8,783 nucleotides of DNA from NCBI GenBank assembly GCA_022572865.1, contig JACZVB010000039.1, positions 1-8,783 on the forward strand. Reading direction: 5' to 3'. The notes under the pieces were generated by a model. It made no database searches. It saw only the letters and a program-made list of their open reading frames with translations, and was not told the DNA's origin. Below are positions 1-5,523 of the stretch, piece after piece. The stretch is from Chloroflexota bacterium. GTDB taxonomy: Bacteria > Chloroflexota > Dehalococcoidia > Plut-88900. The stretch's first letter is position 1, and each line of letters starts with the position of its first letter. The position numbers and the translations under genes were made by a program.

Positions 1-104
1 TGCTTCCCGTTGAAAGTGAATGTCAGGGGCTTGGCCCTATCGATGCGGCCTCCTGTGGCCAATCGATAAGGCTGCGACCTGGAAGAGTCCGGTGGGGACT
101 TCAC
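1..104 (-). CDS. soxA: Sarcosine oxidase alpha subunit, N-terminal fragment (cut by window edge)
   Basis: This is the first 34 codons of the large alpha subunit of heterotetrameric sarcosine oxidase. That subunit carries the NAD and tetrahydrofolate sites and channels the methyl group released from sarcosine to folate. The reading starts at a GTG at 104-102 whose last two bases overlap the soxD stop (GTGA), with an AGGTGA Shine-Dalgarno-like stretch just before it inside soxD. Residues 14-34 read RLATGGRIDRAKPLTFTFNG followed by K, which matches the family's N-terminal pattern of 'RIDR.(K/R)PL.FTF.GK' that opens its ferredoxin-like fold. The gene continues leftwards beyond the window. Its position after soxB and soxD is the standard B-D-A(-G) order. 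The identity rests on this short segment plus order, and I consider it sound. Confidence 0.9.
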   Translation of the reverse strand, partial: MKSPPDSSRSQPYRLATGGRIDRAKPLTFTFNGK

Positions 105-382
105 TCATCACCTCGGGGAGCAGGGTCGCTGATCTTATAGACCGATTTTATTTTGTAGCTGACGGTGTCCCGTTCGGCGTTGAACCATCGCCGGCAGCCC
201 GCCGCATGTAACCAGCGCTCCAAGTACCGGCCGCTGGGATTATTACGCATGAACAGGTAATCGGCCCACTCCAGATCGGATAGGGCGTCGGGGTCCTTTG
301 GCCTTACTATGTGGGCCTCGCCGCCGTAAGAGAATTCCGATTCCTCTCGGGGGCCGCACCAGGGGCATGAGATCAGCAGCAT
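101..382 (-). CDS. soxD: Sarcosine oxidase delta subunit (zinc-binding)
   Basis: This is the small delta subunit of heterotetrameric sarcosine oxidase, a cytoplasmic enzyme that oxidatively demethylates sarcosine to glycine. At 93 residues it has the usual length. The zinc site is complete: Cys6 and Cys9 in CPWCG, then His59 and Cys63 in HAAGCRRWFNAERDTVS, which is the family signature. An aromatic, acidic core (EWADYLFMRNNPSG) precedes it, as in known members. The start is 39 bases after soxB, and the stop overlaps the soxA GTG start by four bases, so the three genes should be one transcript with translational coupling at the D/A junction. Delta has no catalytic role of its own in the family; it holds the alpha/beta interface together. 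Identity is firm. Confidence 0.96.
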   Translation of the reverse strand: MLLISCPWCGPREESEFSYGGEAHIVRPKDPDALSDLEWADYLFMRNNPSGRYLERWLHAAGCRRWFNAERDTVSYKIKSVYKISDPAPRGDE

Positions 383-421
383 GGCAATGGGTCTCTACTT
401 AAGATCATCAGGCAATACCAC

Positions 422-1672
422 TCAGTGGGCCACGGCCGCAGCCCCGTGTTCGTCGATCAGGTGGCCGGTGGTAAAACGCTCTATGGAAAACGGCTCGTTG
501 AGGGGGTGAGGCTGGTCCCGAGCGATGGTATATGCGTACACCCAGCCGGATCCCGGCGTTGCCTTGAAGCCGCCGGTACCCCATCCGCAGTTGAAGTAGA
601 GGCCTTTCACATGGGTCTTGCTTATGATGGGGCTGGCGTCGGGGCAGATGTCTACGGCCCCGGCCCAGTGTCGCAGCAGGCGCAGCCGGCTGAAGATGGG
701 GAACACGTCGACCACCGCCTCCATGGTGCTCTCGATAATGGAGTAGCTGCCCCGCATGCCGAATCCGTTATAGTGATCGATCCCGGCCCCTATAATCAGC
801 TCTCCCTTGTCCGTCTGGCTCACGTAGGCATGGACGGCGTTGGACATGACCACGGTGTGCATGACGGGCTTGATGGGCTCCGAGACCAGGGCCTGGAGAG
901 GGTGGGTATCGATGGGGAGACGAAGCCCTGCCATACTGGCCAGGGTGCTGGTATCCGCCGCCACCGCCACCGCCACCTTTCTGGCCTTGATGACGCCCCT
1001 GGTGGTGTCCACCCCGATGACTTGGCCGCCTTCGATTCGGATTCCCGTTACCTCGCAGTTCTGGATGATGTCGACACCCCGGGCATCGGCGGCCCGGGCA
1101 AAGCCCCAGGCTACCGCATCGTGGCGGGCCGTGCCCCCACGCCTCTGCAGCGAGGCCCCCAGGATCGGGTACCGGGCATCGGGCGAGGTGTTCAATATCG
1201 GGACAAGCTTCTTCACCTGCTGAGTGTTCAGAAGCTCAGCGTCTATGCCGTTCAAACGGTTGGAGTTGACACGTCTTGCAGTGTCTCGCCTCTCCTGCTC
1301 GTTGTGAAAGAGATTTAGGACCCCTCGCTGGCTGAACATCAGGTTGAAGTTCAGCTCCTGGCTCAGGCCCTCCCACAGCTTCATAGACATCTCATACAGG
1401 TAGGAGGTCTCGTCCCAGAGGTAGTTGGAGCGGACGATGGTGGTGTTCCGGCCGACGCTTCCCCCGCCTACGTATCCCTTCTCCAGCACGGCGATGTTGG
1501 TAACGCCGTGCTCTTTGGCCAGATAATAGGCGGTGGCCAGCCCGTGTCCCCCGGCCCCGACGATGATCACGTCGTATTCCACCTTGGGCTGGAGACTGCG
1601 CCAGACCCGTGGCCAGTTCTCGTGGTGGTTAAAGGAGTTGCGGATCAGGCCGTACAGCGAGTACTTCTTCAT
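422..1672 (-). CDS. soxB: Sarcosine oxidase beta subunit (FAD/FMN flavoprotein)
   Basis: This is the catalytic beta subunit, a D-amino-acid-oxidase-like flavoprotein where sarcosine is oxidised on FAD and electrons pass through covalent FMN to oxygen. At 416 residues it has near-normal length. The N-terminus ([12 protein letters not shown], then [21 protein letters not shown] at 33-53) holds the dinucleotide-binding GxGxxG motif and matches the family start, which supports the ATG at 1672. [14 protein letters not shown] at 177-190 carries His184, the equivalent of the histidine that binds FMN covalently in Corynebacterium Sox[15 protein letters not shown] near 363-376 contains the conserved active-site Lys370. 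The Shine-Dalgarno is weak (ACAGAG directly before the ATG). A strong promoter lies 39-67 bases upstream. It is first in a soxBDA unit. A related demethylating substrate such as dimethylglycine cannot be excluded from sequence alone. Confidence 0.97.
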   Translation of the reverse strand: MKKYSLYGLIRNSFNHHENWPRVWRSLQPKVEYDVIIVGAGGHGLATAYYLAKEHGVTNIAVLEKGYVGGGSVGRNTTIVRSNYLWDETSYLYEMSMKLWEGLSQELNFNLMFSQRGVLNLFHNEQERRDTARRVNSNRLNGIDAELLNTQQVKKLVPILNTSPDARYPILGASLQRRGGTARHDAVAWGFARAADARGVDIIQNCEVTGIRIEGGQVIGVDTTRGVIKARKVAVAVAADTSTLASMAGLRLPIDTHPLQALVSEPIKPVMHTVVMSNAVHAYVSQTDKGELIIGAGIDHYNGFGMRGSYSIIESTMEAVVDVFPIFSRLRLLRHWAGAVDICPDASPIISKTHVKGLYFNCGWGTGGFKATPGSGWVYAYTIARDQPHPLNEPFSIERFTTGHLIDEHGAAAVAH

Positions 1673-1710
1673 CTCTGTGTTACAGGCAGGGAAGGCTTCA
1701 TACCGCAGAG

Positions 1711-1739
1711 ATGATATGTGGCCTATGAACTGGTGTCAA
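1711..1739 (-). promoter_or_regulatory. Promoter of the soxBDA operon
   Basis: Reading the minus strand, TTGACA (1739-1734) is followed by a 17-base spacer and TATCAT (1716-1711). That is a perfect -35 and a 5-of-6 match to -10 with optimal spacing. Transcription should begin near 1704, giving a leader of about 30 bases before the soxB ATG. No operator-like dyad is evident around it, so the sequence itself suggests a strong housekeeping-sigma promoter. Assignment to soxB follows from position. Confidence 0.7.
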
Positions 1740-1821
1740 TTAGACAAGCCGCGCTAATCTCGTCCGGGACGTCACCGCCTTTGGGTATGGGCGCTTTTGA
1801 TTGCCCTCGTGGGGACGGTGG

Positions 1822-2280
1822 TTAACAGGCCTCGGGCGGATATGTACGATCGATCAGCTCCTCCATGCCCTCTGTCGAGGTAAGGGCAAACCTGATTTTA
1901 TACTCGGTGATCTGGGTGAGATAGCTAAGGAGTTGGTCTGAGGGCATGGCCGTTGCCACCAGCAGGGTATCGTCGGTCACGAAGGCCAGGGGCAGGGCCT
2001 TGTGCTGACGAGCAGCTTCTTCGGGCATCAGCTTTGTTGCTCGCGGGTCTACCGGGACGTTATTCAAGGCGACCTTTGGCATCTTGAACTCAGAGATCAG
2101 TATAGTAACCAAGGTCTCCCTGGAGACGACTCCCAGGTACAAGAGCGTGTCCAGTAGCCCGGCTCCTCTCTCCTGTCTCAAGAGGTCGGCCTCTTCCAAC
2201 TGCTGGCTGGTTATGAACCCCCAGTCCAGGAGCGACCTGCCGACGTGATCTTCGAGGGAAGGACCTTTCTCGGTCACCAT
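1822..2280 (-). CDS. Stand-alone GspE/PilB N-terminal (MshEN-like) domain protein
   Basis: This 152-residue protein consists only of the N-terminal domain found on type II secretion/type IV pilus assembly ATPases, with no ATPase part. Residues 12-36 (HVGRSLLDWGFITSQQLEEADLLRQ) fit the 24-residue MshEN repeat 'RLGxxLLxxGxIxxxxLxxALxxQ', and 41-65 form a second, weaker copy. The rest (VPVDPRATKLMPEEAARQHKALPLAFVTDDTLLVATAMPSD) is the usual GspE_N continuation. In MshEN domains the paired motifs bind cyclic di-GMP. Here the leading Arg is His12 in the first motif and Gly41 in the second, so binding is doubtful. The ATG at 2280 follows only a short G-run as ribosome site. A TATAAT box and two inverted repeats lie upstream. 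The nearby prepilin gene suggests a pilus-related or adaptor role, which is inference. Confidence 0.85.
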   Translation of the reverse strand: MVTEKGPSLEDHVGRSLLDWGFITSQQLEEADLLRQERGAGLLDTLLYLGVVSRETLVTILISEFKMPKVALNNVPVDPRATKLMPEEAARQHKALPLAFVTDDTLLVATAMPSDQLLSYLTQITEYKIRFALTSTEGMEELIDRTYPPEAC

Positions 2281-2295
2281 TAGCCCCGTACTCTA

Positions 2296-2314
2296 CAGCG
2301 CTTGCAAGGCGCTG
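2296..2314 (-). promoter_or_regulatory. Inverted repeat/hairpin in leader of the MshEN gene
   Basis: A perfect 6-bp dyad, CAGCGC with a 7-base centre and GCGCTG, sits 15-34 bases before the ATG of the MshEN-domain gene. It lies downstream of the TATAAT box at 2358-2363, so it would be transcribed and could form a stem close to the ribosome-binding region, or act as a DNA operator. There is no T-run after it on the minus strand, so it is not a standard terminator. Confidence 0.4.
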
Positions 2315-2323
2315 GCATGTTCG

Positions 2324-2337
2324 AGAGACCCGTCTCT
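2324..2337 (-). promoter_or_regulatory. 14-bp palindrome AGAGAC-CC-GTCTCT downstream of the MshEN promoter
   Basis: This is a perfect 6+2+6 palindrome. Its 2-base centre is too small for an RNA loop, so it reads better as a dimeric repressor operator. It lies at roughly +14 to +27 relative to the start predicted from the TATAAT box, where a bound dimer would block transcription. The cognate regulator is unknown. Confidence 0.35.
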
Positions 2338-2357
2338 GCTCAGATTCCTCGACGACC

Positions 2358-2363
2358 ATTATA
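2358..2363 (-). promoter_or_regulatory. -10 box (TATAAT) for the MshEN-domain gene
   Basis: The minus strand reads TATAAT exactly, preceded by TG. No good -35 hexamer is present at 16-18 bases. Transcription would start near 2351 and give a leader of about 70 bases holding both inverted repeats. This is likely a promoter with a weak or activator-assisted -35. Confidence 0.45.
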
Positions 2364-2435
2364 CAGAGAAGGGCGAGCGCGGCTACTAACCTCTGGTTGG
2401 CTGGCCTGTCAGCGGTGGGGAATGGACGCCGCCAT

Positions 2436-2454
2436 AAAAGCCCCTCTGGAGGGG
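2436..2454 (-). terminator. Possible weak intrinsic terminator after the coiled-coil membrane protein gene
   Basis: On the minus strand CCCCT-CCAG-AGGGG (2454-2441) forms a 5-bp GC-rich stem with a 4-base loop, followed by C and TTTT. It lies about 80 bases after the stop of the 2532-3047 gene and before the next promoter. The stem is short and the T-tract only four, so termination would be inefficient. Confidence 0.35.
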
Positions 2455-2531
2455 AGAAACGGGGTTGTGGGGTCTGAAGGGGGAATCGACAACGAGAGGT
2501 CAGGAAGCTTTCGTGCCCGACCTGCTACCCC

Positions 2532-3047
2532 CTAGGCCTTTTTCCCGACCGGGTATGCAACCGGGTCTTCCATAGGAAAACCCAGCATGTCCCCGAAGGC
2601 GTAGGATGGCTGGGGCTGGGGACCGTGTATCGGGGCCCTTGCTTCGCTGAAAGCTGAACTCGGGGCTGCGGAGCCTTCACGGCTGAACGTCTCGGATCGA
2701 AATTGCTCGGCCAGGTGGGTCTGGAAGAGGCGGTTCAGCGCTTTGAGCTCCTTGGAGCGTTGCGCAAGCTGCCGCTCTCGCTCCTCTATCAACTGGCCCA
2801 GGTGCTTCTCCCGGTTGGATGCCCACACCATGACGGGGACCAGCATGGCTATCAAGCAGATCCCCACGGCCCCCCTGAACAAGCTGGGCTGGGCCATCCA
2901 GAAGACCTGAAACGCCTCCCACAAAAATACCGCCGTTGCCATGGCCAGAACAAAGTGCCGGGCGGCGGCGAATCTGAAGGCCGAAGGGTTAGCGGAACTG
3001 TGTCCCCTTTCCCCGAATCCTGGCGCTATTGCAAGTCCAACCTTCAT
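2532..3047 (-). CDS. Small two-helix membrane protein with cytoplasmic coiled coil, family unknown
   Basis: I do not recognise this 171-residue protein as a named family. It shows a short arginine-containing N-terminus, two hydrophobic helices (about 30-51 and 58-76) with a loop of only six residues, then a charged heptad-like stretch (about 78-118, RERQLAQRSKELKALNRLFQ) and a flexible Pro/Ser/Gln-rich tail. That layout resembles the membrane anchor and linker of sensor histidine kinases or 2TM coiled-coil scaffolds, but no kinase, HAMP or catalytic domain follows. The ATG at 3047 has no good Shine-Dalgarno; no other start lies in frame within the preceding 30 bases. Its upstream region carries the same 58-bp box and -10 as the response-regulator gene, so the two are probably co-regulated and may act together at the membrane (inference). 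Confidence 0.72.
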   Translation of the reverse strand: MKVGLAIAPGFGERGHSSANPSAFRFAAARHFVLAMATAVFLWEAFQVFWMAQPSLFRGAVGICLIAMLVPVMVWASNREKHLGQLIEERERQLAQRSKELKALNRLFQTHLAEQFRSETFSREGSAAPSSAFSEARAPIHGPQPQPSYAFGDMLGFPMEDPVAYPVGKKA

Positions 3048-3116
3048 GATTTTGCTAGGTTCCCCAAAAGTCCTCTTCCTATCTGGATACTTCCTTCTTC
3101 GACTGTGGGCACACTG

Positions 3117-3122
3117 ATATTA
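3117..3122 (-). promoter_or_regulatory. -10 box (TAATAT), promoter copy A
   Basis: TAATAT on the minus strand lies 26 bases downstream of the TTGAT that closes the duplicated box, exactly the spacing seen in copy B (TAACAT at 4497-4502). The -35 position has no consensus match, which fits an activator-dependent promoter. The predicted start near 3110 gives a leader of about 63 bases for the 2532-3047 gene. Confidence 0.5.
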
Positions 3123-3144
3123 ACACCCTGGATTTAGCCCCCAT

Positions 3145-3202
3145 AGAGCATCAACATGCAATCCGTCTGAAGGGTACACGCAATAAGTCTGGGGGTTTGC
3201 CC
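3145..3202 (-). repeat. Duplicated upstream box, copy A (tandem activator sites)
   Basis: This 58-bp element aligns without gaps to 4525-4582 with 46 of 58 positions identical by hand count. On the minus strand it opens with GGGCAAACCC and contains two 9-bp direct repeats, ATTGCGTGT (3184-3176) and ATTGCATGT (3162-3154), with a 22-bp period, separated by a conserved CAGACGG-type linker, and ends in TTGATGCTCT. It sits upstream of a -10 box, not downstream, so it is more likely protein-binding DNA than a transcribed riboswitch. The sites centre near -48 and -70 from the predicted start, on the same helix face. Confidence 0.75.
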
Positions 3203-3448
3203 TAAAAAAGTTTCTCAGGTCCAACGATGCATGGCGTAACACCAGACTTGATGAGGATGAAAGCGATAGGAGAGGTTTGGGGGGCCGGGGCCTCGCACCC
3301 GATGTTAAGACGTTGAGCGTGCTGGAGAACCCGTGGGGTCGGGTCAAGTCTCAGCAAAGAATGGGCAAGGCGATAATACGATAGGGGGCTGGACGGGGGC
3401 CTACAGGGAGATGAGACAACTTCGAGGGCTGGGGAGCATGGGCTCCGT

Positions 3449-3475
3449 GGGGGGGAGTTGGGGGGAGGGGGAGGG
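3449..3475 (+). other. G-quadruplex-forming motif downstream of the response-regulator gene
   Basis: The plus strand carries runs of 7, 6, 5 and 3 G separated by AGTT, A and A, which satisfies the G3+N1-7 four-run rule. It begins 10 bases past the stop codon of the minus-strand gene 3485-4402, whose transcript would be C-rich here. It could slow polymerase or recruit Rho, but this is only a structural prediction. Confidence 0.5.
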
Positions 3476-3484
3476 CGTGGAGCC

Positions 3485-4402
3485 CTAGACTTCGACTGCC
3501 TGCTGGGTAGGCATCAGGCCCGTGGCGCTGAGGAACGAGAGGATGGCGCTTACCCTGGGGTGCCTTGAGGTAGAACCGTCGGCGCTGGAGAGCTTGCTGT
3601 AGATGCTGTTGATGTGTCTCTCCACCGTCTTGACCTCCAGGGTCAGTACATCGGCGATGGTATCGTTGCGATAACCCTTGGACATCCAGCTAAGCACCTC
3701 CATCTCCCGGGGCGATAGCTCCTTCAGCATCGTACCCGAGACCTCATTGCCGTTGATCATTCCATCCATGACGGCCGGGTCCAGGATGATCCTTCCCTGG
3801 GCCACCGAGCTTATCACCTGGGTCAACTGCTCCACCGTGTCTATGGTGTGTTTCAGCAGGTAGGCGCATCCCACCGATGCTCCCCTGGAGAACTCTCGTA
3901 ACGCCTTGATCCCCTTCAGGTCATAATAAGAAGATAGCAGCACTATGGCGGTATCCGGGGCGCTCTCCCTGAGACCCTCCAGCCTCTCCACCGTCGCCGG
4001 CTGCAGGGTCTTCACCCCCAGCAGCATGATGTCCGGAGTGAGGGCTGTCACCGCCTCCACCAGAGACTCGCCGCTGGTGTCGTCGGAGGAGCCTACCAGG
4101 TCTATGGAGTCATGGGACCCGAAGAAGGTCTGAAACGCCTCCCGGAAGATCTGCTGCTCCTCGGCCATGTACAGCGTGATCCGACTGCTGGGGGCGTGGC
4201 CGCTTCCCTTTTGAGTTTCGGGGAAGAACTCGGTCACCTGTGGCGGCTGGCCCTCTTTGTCCAGGGACCGGCTTTCCTTGTCCAACTCCCTCAGGAAATA
4301 GATGATATTGGCCAGGGGGACATCGTCCAGGCCGGACTTCTCTAAGACCGTTCTGAGACCGACCTGCTCTCTACCCTGGTGTCTTGCTGTTCTGCTTACC
4401 AT
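3485..4402 (-). CDS. NarL/LuxR-type response regulator with degenerate receiver
   Basis: This 305-residue DNA-binding regulator has a roughly 70-residue N-terminal extension of unknown role (VGLRTVLEKSGLDDVPLANI), a CheY-like receiver (about 74-215) and a C-terminal LuxR helix-turn-helix (LKELSPREMEVLSWMSKGYR... VKTVERHINSIYSKL, 226-271). The receiver is atypical: the acidic pair is Glu81-Glu82, and the phosphoacceptor position in PDIMLLGV is Gly129 instead of Asp. Lys184 (YLLKHT) and Ser157/158 remain. Ordinary phosphorylation therefore looks impossible, and activity may depend on ligand, partner or level. No kinase gene is adjacent. The ATG at 4402 lacks a Shine-Dalgarno; a good one (GAGGGAAG) serves an out-of-frame ATG at 4416. 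The gene lies behind promoter copy B and might act on that same element (inference). Confidence 0.92.
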   Translation of the reverse strand: MVSRTARHQGREQVGLRTVLEKSGLDDVPLANIIYFLRELDKESRSLDKEGQPPQVTEFFPETQKGSGHAPSSRITLYMAEEQQIFREAFQTFFGSHDSIDLVGSSDDTSGESLVEAVTALTPDIMLLGVKTLQPATVERLEGLRESAPDTAIVLLSSYYDLKGIKALREFSRGASVGCAYLLKHTIDTVEQLTQVISSVAQGRIILDPAVMDGMINGNEVSGTMLKELSPREMEVLSWMSKGYRNDTIADVLTLEVKTVERHINSIYSKLSSADGSTSRHPRVSAILSFLSATGLMPTQQAVEV

Positions 4403-4416
4403 TGACTTTTATCCAT
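4369..4416 (-). other. Possible 15-codon upstream reading frame overlapping the regulator start
   Basis: ATG at 4416 is preceded by GAGGGAAG (4432-4425) at an ideal 8-base distance and opens MDKSQYGKQNSKTPG then stop. It overlaps the first codons of the response regulator in another frame. It could couple or limit translation of the regulator, or mark a real start obscured by a base error. The peptide itself shows no recognisable feature. Confidence 0.35.
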
Positions 4417-4496
4417 ACTGCTTTCTTCCCTCGACAAATCTGGGGTTAGTATCCATTTCCTGCCTTGGCAGTCCCCAGGTGGCTGTTGGTAGCTTT

Positions 4497-4502
4497 ATGT
4501 TA
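4497..4502 (-). promoter_or_regulatory. -10 box (TAACAT), promoter copy B
   Basis: TAACAT sits at exactly the same offset from the duplicated box as TAATAT in copy A (both pairs differ by 1380 bases). No -35 consensus is present. The predicted start near 4490 leaves a leader of about 88 bases before the ATG of the response-regulator gene. Confidence 0.5.
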
Positions 4503-4524
4503 GCAACCCGAATCAGGCAGACAC

Positions 4525-4582
4525 AGAGAATCAACACTCAATCCGTCAGAAGGCTACACTCAATGTGATTGAGGGTTTACCC
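4525..4582 (-). repeat. Duplicated upstream box, copy B (tandem activator sites)
   Basis: This is the second copy of the 58-bp box. On the minus strand it opens with GGGTAAACCC and holds two identical 9-bp repeats ATTGAGTGT (4564-4556 and 4542-4534) at a 22-bp period. The fifth base is A in both units here and C in both units of copy A, so the two half-sites have changed together. Position and spacing to the -10 box match copy A. It also lies about 320 bases upstream of the plus-strand prepilin, so an effect in both directions is possible. Confidence 0.75.
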
Positions 4583-4830
4583 ACTGTTAAGCCTCCAGGA
4601 CCCATTTTGCCAAAGTGGTCTCGGGTATCGAGGTGGATGAAGGAAGAGCTGCTGACAACCCCCGTCTTGGGTCCTACGCGCGTGCCCAAATCGGGGCCCT
4701 TAGGGCCAACTCATTGGTGCCCTCTTATATGGAATCCTCAGCCTGCCGCCGGCATAGCCACTCCAGAAAAAGAATAGGACTGGCACTAATAGCAATTGCG
4801 GCGTGCCATCCTTCGCCATATTCGGTTTGG

Positions 4831-4859
4831 TTGATGCCCTGGTCTCTATACTTTATTTA
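4831..4859 (+). promoter_or_regulatory. Candidate promoter of the prepilin gene
   Basis: TTGATG (4831-4836), a 17-base spacer and TATTTA (4854-4859) lie in a locally AT-rich stretch. The start would be near 4866, about 40 bases before the ATG. Both hexamers are only partial matches (4 of 6 and 3 of 6), so this is tentative. Confidence 0.3.
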
Positions 4860-4905
4860 CAAGTGCAGGCAACTAAAGTTCAAAAGTAATGAGCCGGGAG
4901 AGAAC

Positions 4906-5523
4906 ATGATTCGAGAACGGGTAGGTTTCACCCTGATCGAATTGATAGTGGTGATCGCCATCATCGGCATCCTGGCGGCTATAACGGTCCCGGCGATATC
5001 CGGCACTGTTGGAGGGGCCAGGGGATCGCAAAGGGAAGGCGATCTGAAGGCTGTTCTCGACGCCAACGCCCGGTTCGAATCGGACTCGGGTTCCGACGCC
5101 GCAACAGGATCCCCCACCAAAACCGTCAAGGATGTCAATGGAGATGGCTTCATCGTAGTTGTGATAGACACAAGTGCCAACCCCACCAACGAAATCACCC
5201 TCGCTAACTCGGAAAACTTCGTAGACGTAACCTGCGGCGACGGCACGACTTTAGCCGTGGCCATCACGGACTGTTTTGCCAGCGTGGACTTCTCGCTTCT
5301 AGTACCCGACTCCCTCTCCAGCGGACCGTCCCACTTCGATGAGGACATCTCCATCAAATCGGTGGATGACGGCTCACCAGACCTGGGAGTCAGGGATGTC
5401 AACCGGGCTGGTGACACACTGTTCCTGTTCACCGACATCAATATCAATGCGGCAACTGATGGTCTTGCAGCGTGGAGCTTTAGCGGTGGTATCCTGCTGC
5501 TGATAGACGAAGACGATTACTAG
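4906..5523 (+). CDS. Type IV prepilin / pseudopilin (class III signal peptide)
   Basis: This is a 205-residue pilin-like protein exported and processed by a prepilin peptidase, then assembled into a pilus or pseudopilus. The ATG at 4906 was chosen because GGGAGAG precedes it at proper distance and it yields a short charged leader MIRERVG followed by FTLIELIVVIAIIGILAAI, with cleavage after Gly7 and the mature Glu5 (Glu12) intact. The C-terminal domain is acidic, has Cys110 and Cys123 that could form a disulfide loop, and contains DVNGDGFI (76-83), which resembles a calcium-binding DxNxDG loop. It ends DEDDY. It is the only plus-strand gene and is divergent from the regulator. No pilus ATPase, platform or peptidase gene is in the window, so whether it builds a pilus, a secretion pseudopilus or a competence filament is unknown. 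Confidence 0.92.
   Translation: MIRERVGFTLIELIVVIAIIGILAAITVPAISGTVGGARGSQREGDLKAVLDANARFESDSGSDAATGSPTKTVKDVNGDGFIVVVIDTSANPTNEITLANSENFVDVTCGDGTTLAVAITDCFASVDFSLLVPDSLSSGPSHFDEDISIKSVDDGSPDLGVRDVNRAGDTLFLFTDININAATDGLAAWSFSGGILLLIDEDDY

Larger units (their letters stand above)
3048..3484. other. 437-base non-coding region with promoter copy A and a G-rich tract
   Basis: From left to right it holds the leader of the coiled-coil gene, a -10 box (3117-3122), the 58-bp duplicated box copy A (3145-3202), then about 280 bases with a strong excess of G on the plus strand, ending in the G-run cluster at 3449-3475 beside the response-regulator stop. A 75-codon open frame at 3120-3347 (minus) covers the box but has biased, low-complexity composition and no ribosome site; I treat it as non-coding. 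No clear intrinsic terminator for the response-regulator gene is visible. Confidence 0.7.
4403..4905. other. 503-base divergent intergenic region between regulator and prepilin genes
   Basis: It contains the regulator leader and -10 box (4497-4502), the duplicated box copy B (4525-4582), a short GGCCC-TTA-GGGCC dyad (4695-4707), and a candidate plus-strand promoter (4831-4859) before the prepilin. The stretch 4583-4830 has no other signal I can support. An open frame continues upstream of the prepilin to 4615, but it lacks protein-like composition and would remove the prepilin leader from the N-terminus. Confidence 0.65.

Noticed and set aside
425..1318. Long plus-strand open frame opposite soxB
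   Set aside because: It is antisense to a firmly identified gene, with His/Gly/Asp-rich shadow composition and no motif.
3145..3202. Cyclic di-GMP-I (GEMM) riboswitch, suggested by GGGCAAACC / GGGTAAACC at the start of the duplicated box
   Set aside because: The rest of the aptamer (the paired P2/P3 arms, GCAAAGCC, tetraloop and receptor) cannot be fitted in either copy, and the likely -10 boxes lie downstream, so the box would not be transcribed from them.
3120..3347. 75-codon open frame on the minus strand
   Set aside because: It lies over the duplicated regulatory box, has Ser/Pro/Arg-rich low-complexity content and no ribosome site. In copy B the matching frame is broken by stops, so the similarity is at DNA level, not protein level.
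4615..4905. Upstream in-frame extension of the prepilin
   Set aside because: It would place about 97 non-protein-like residues before the class III signal peptide, which must be N-terminal. A good ribosome site precedes the ATG at 4906.
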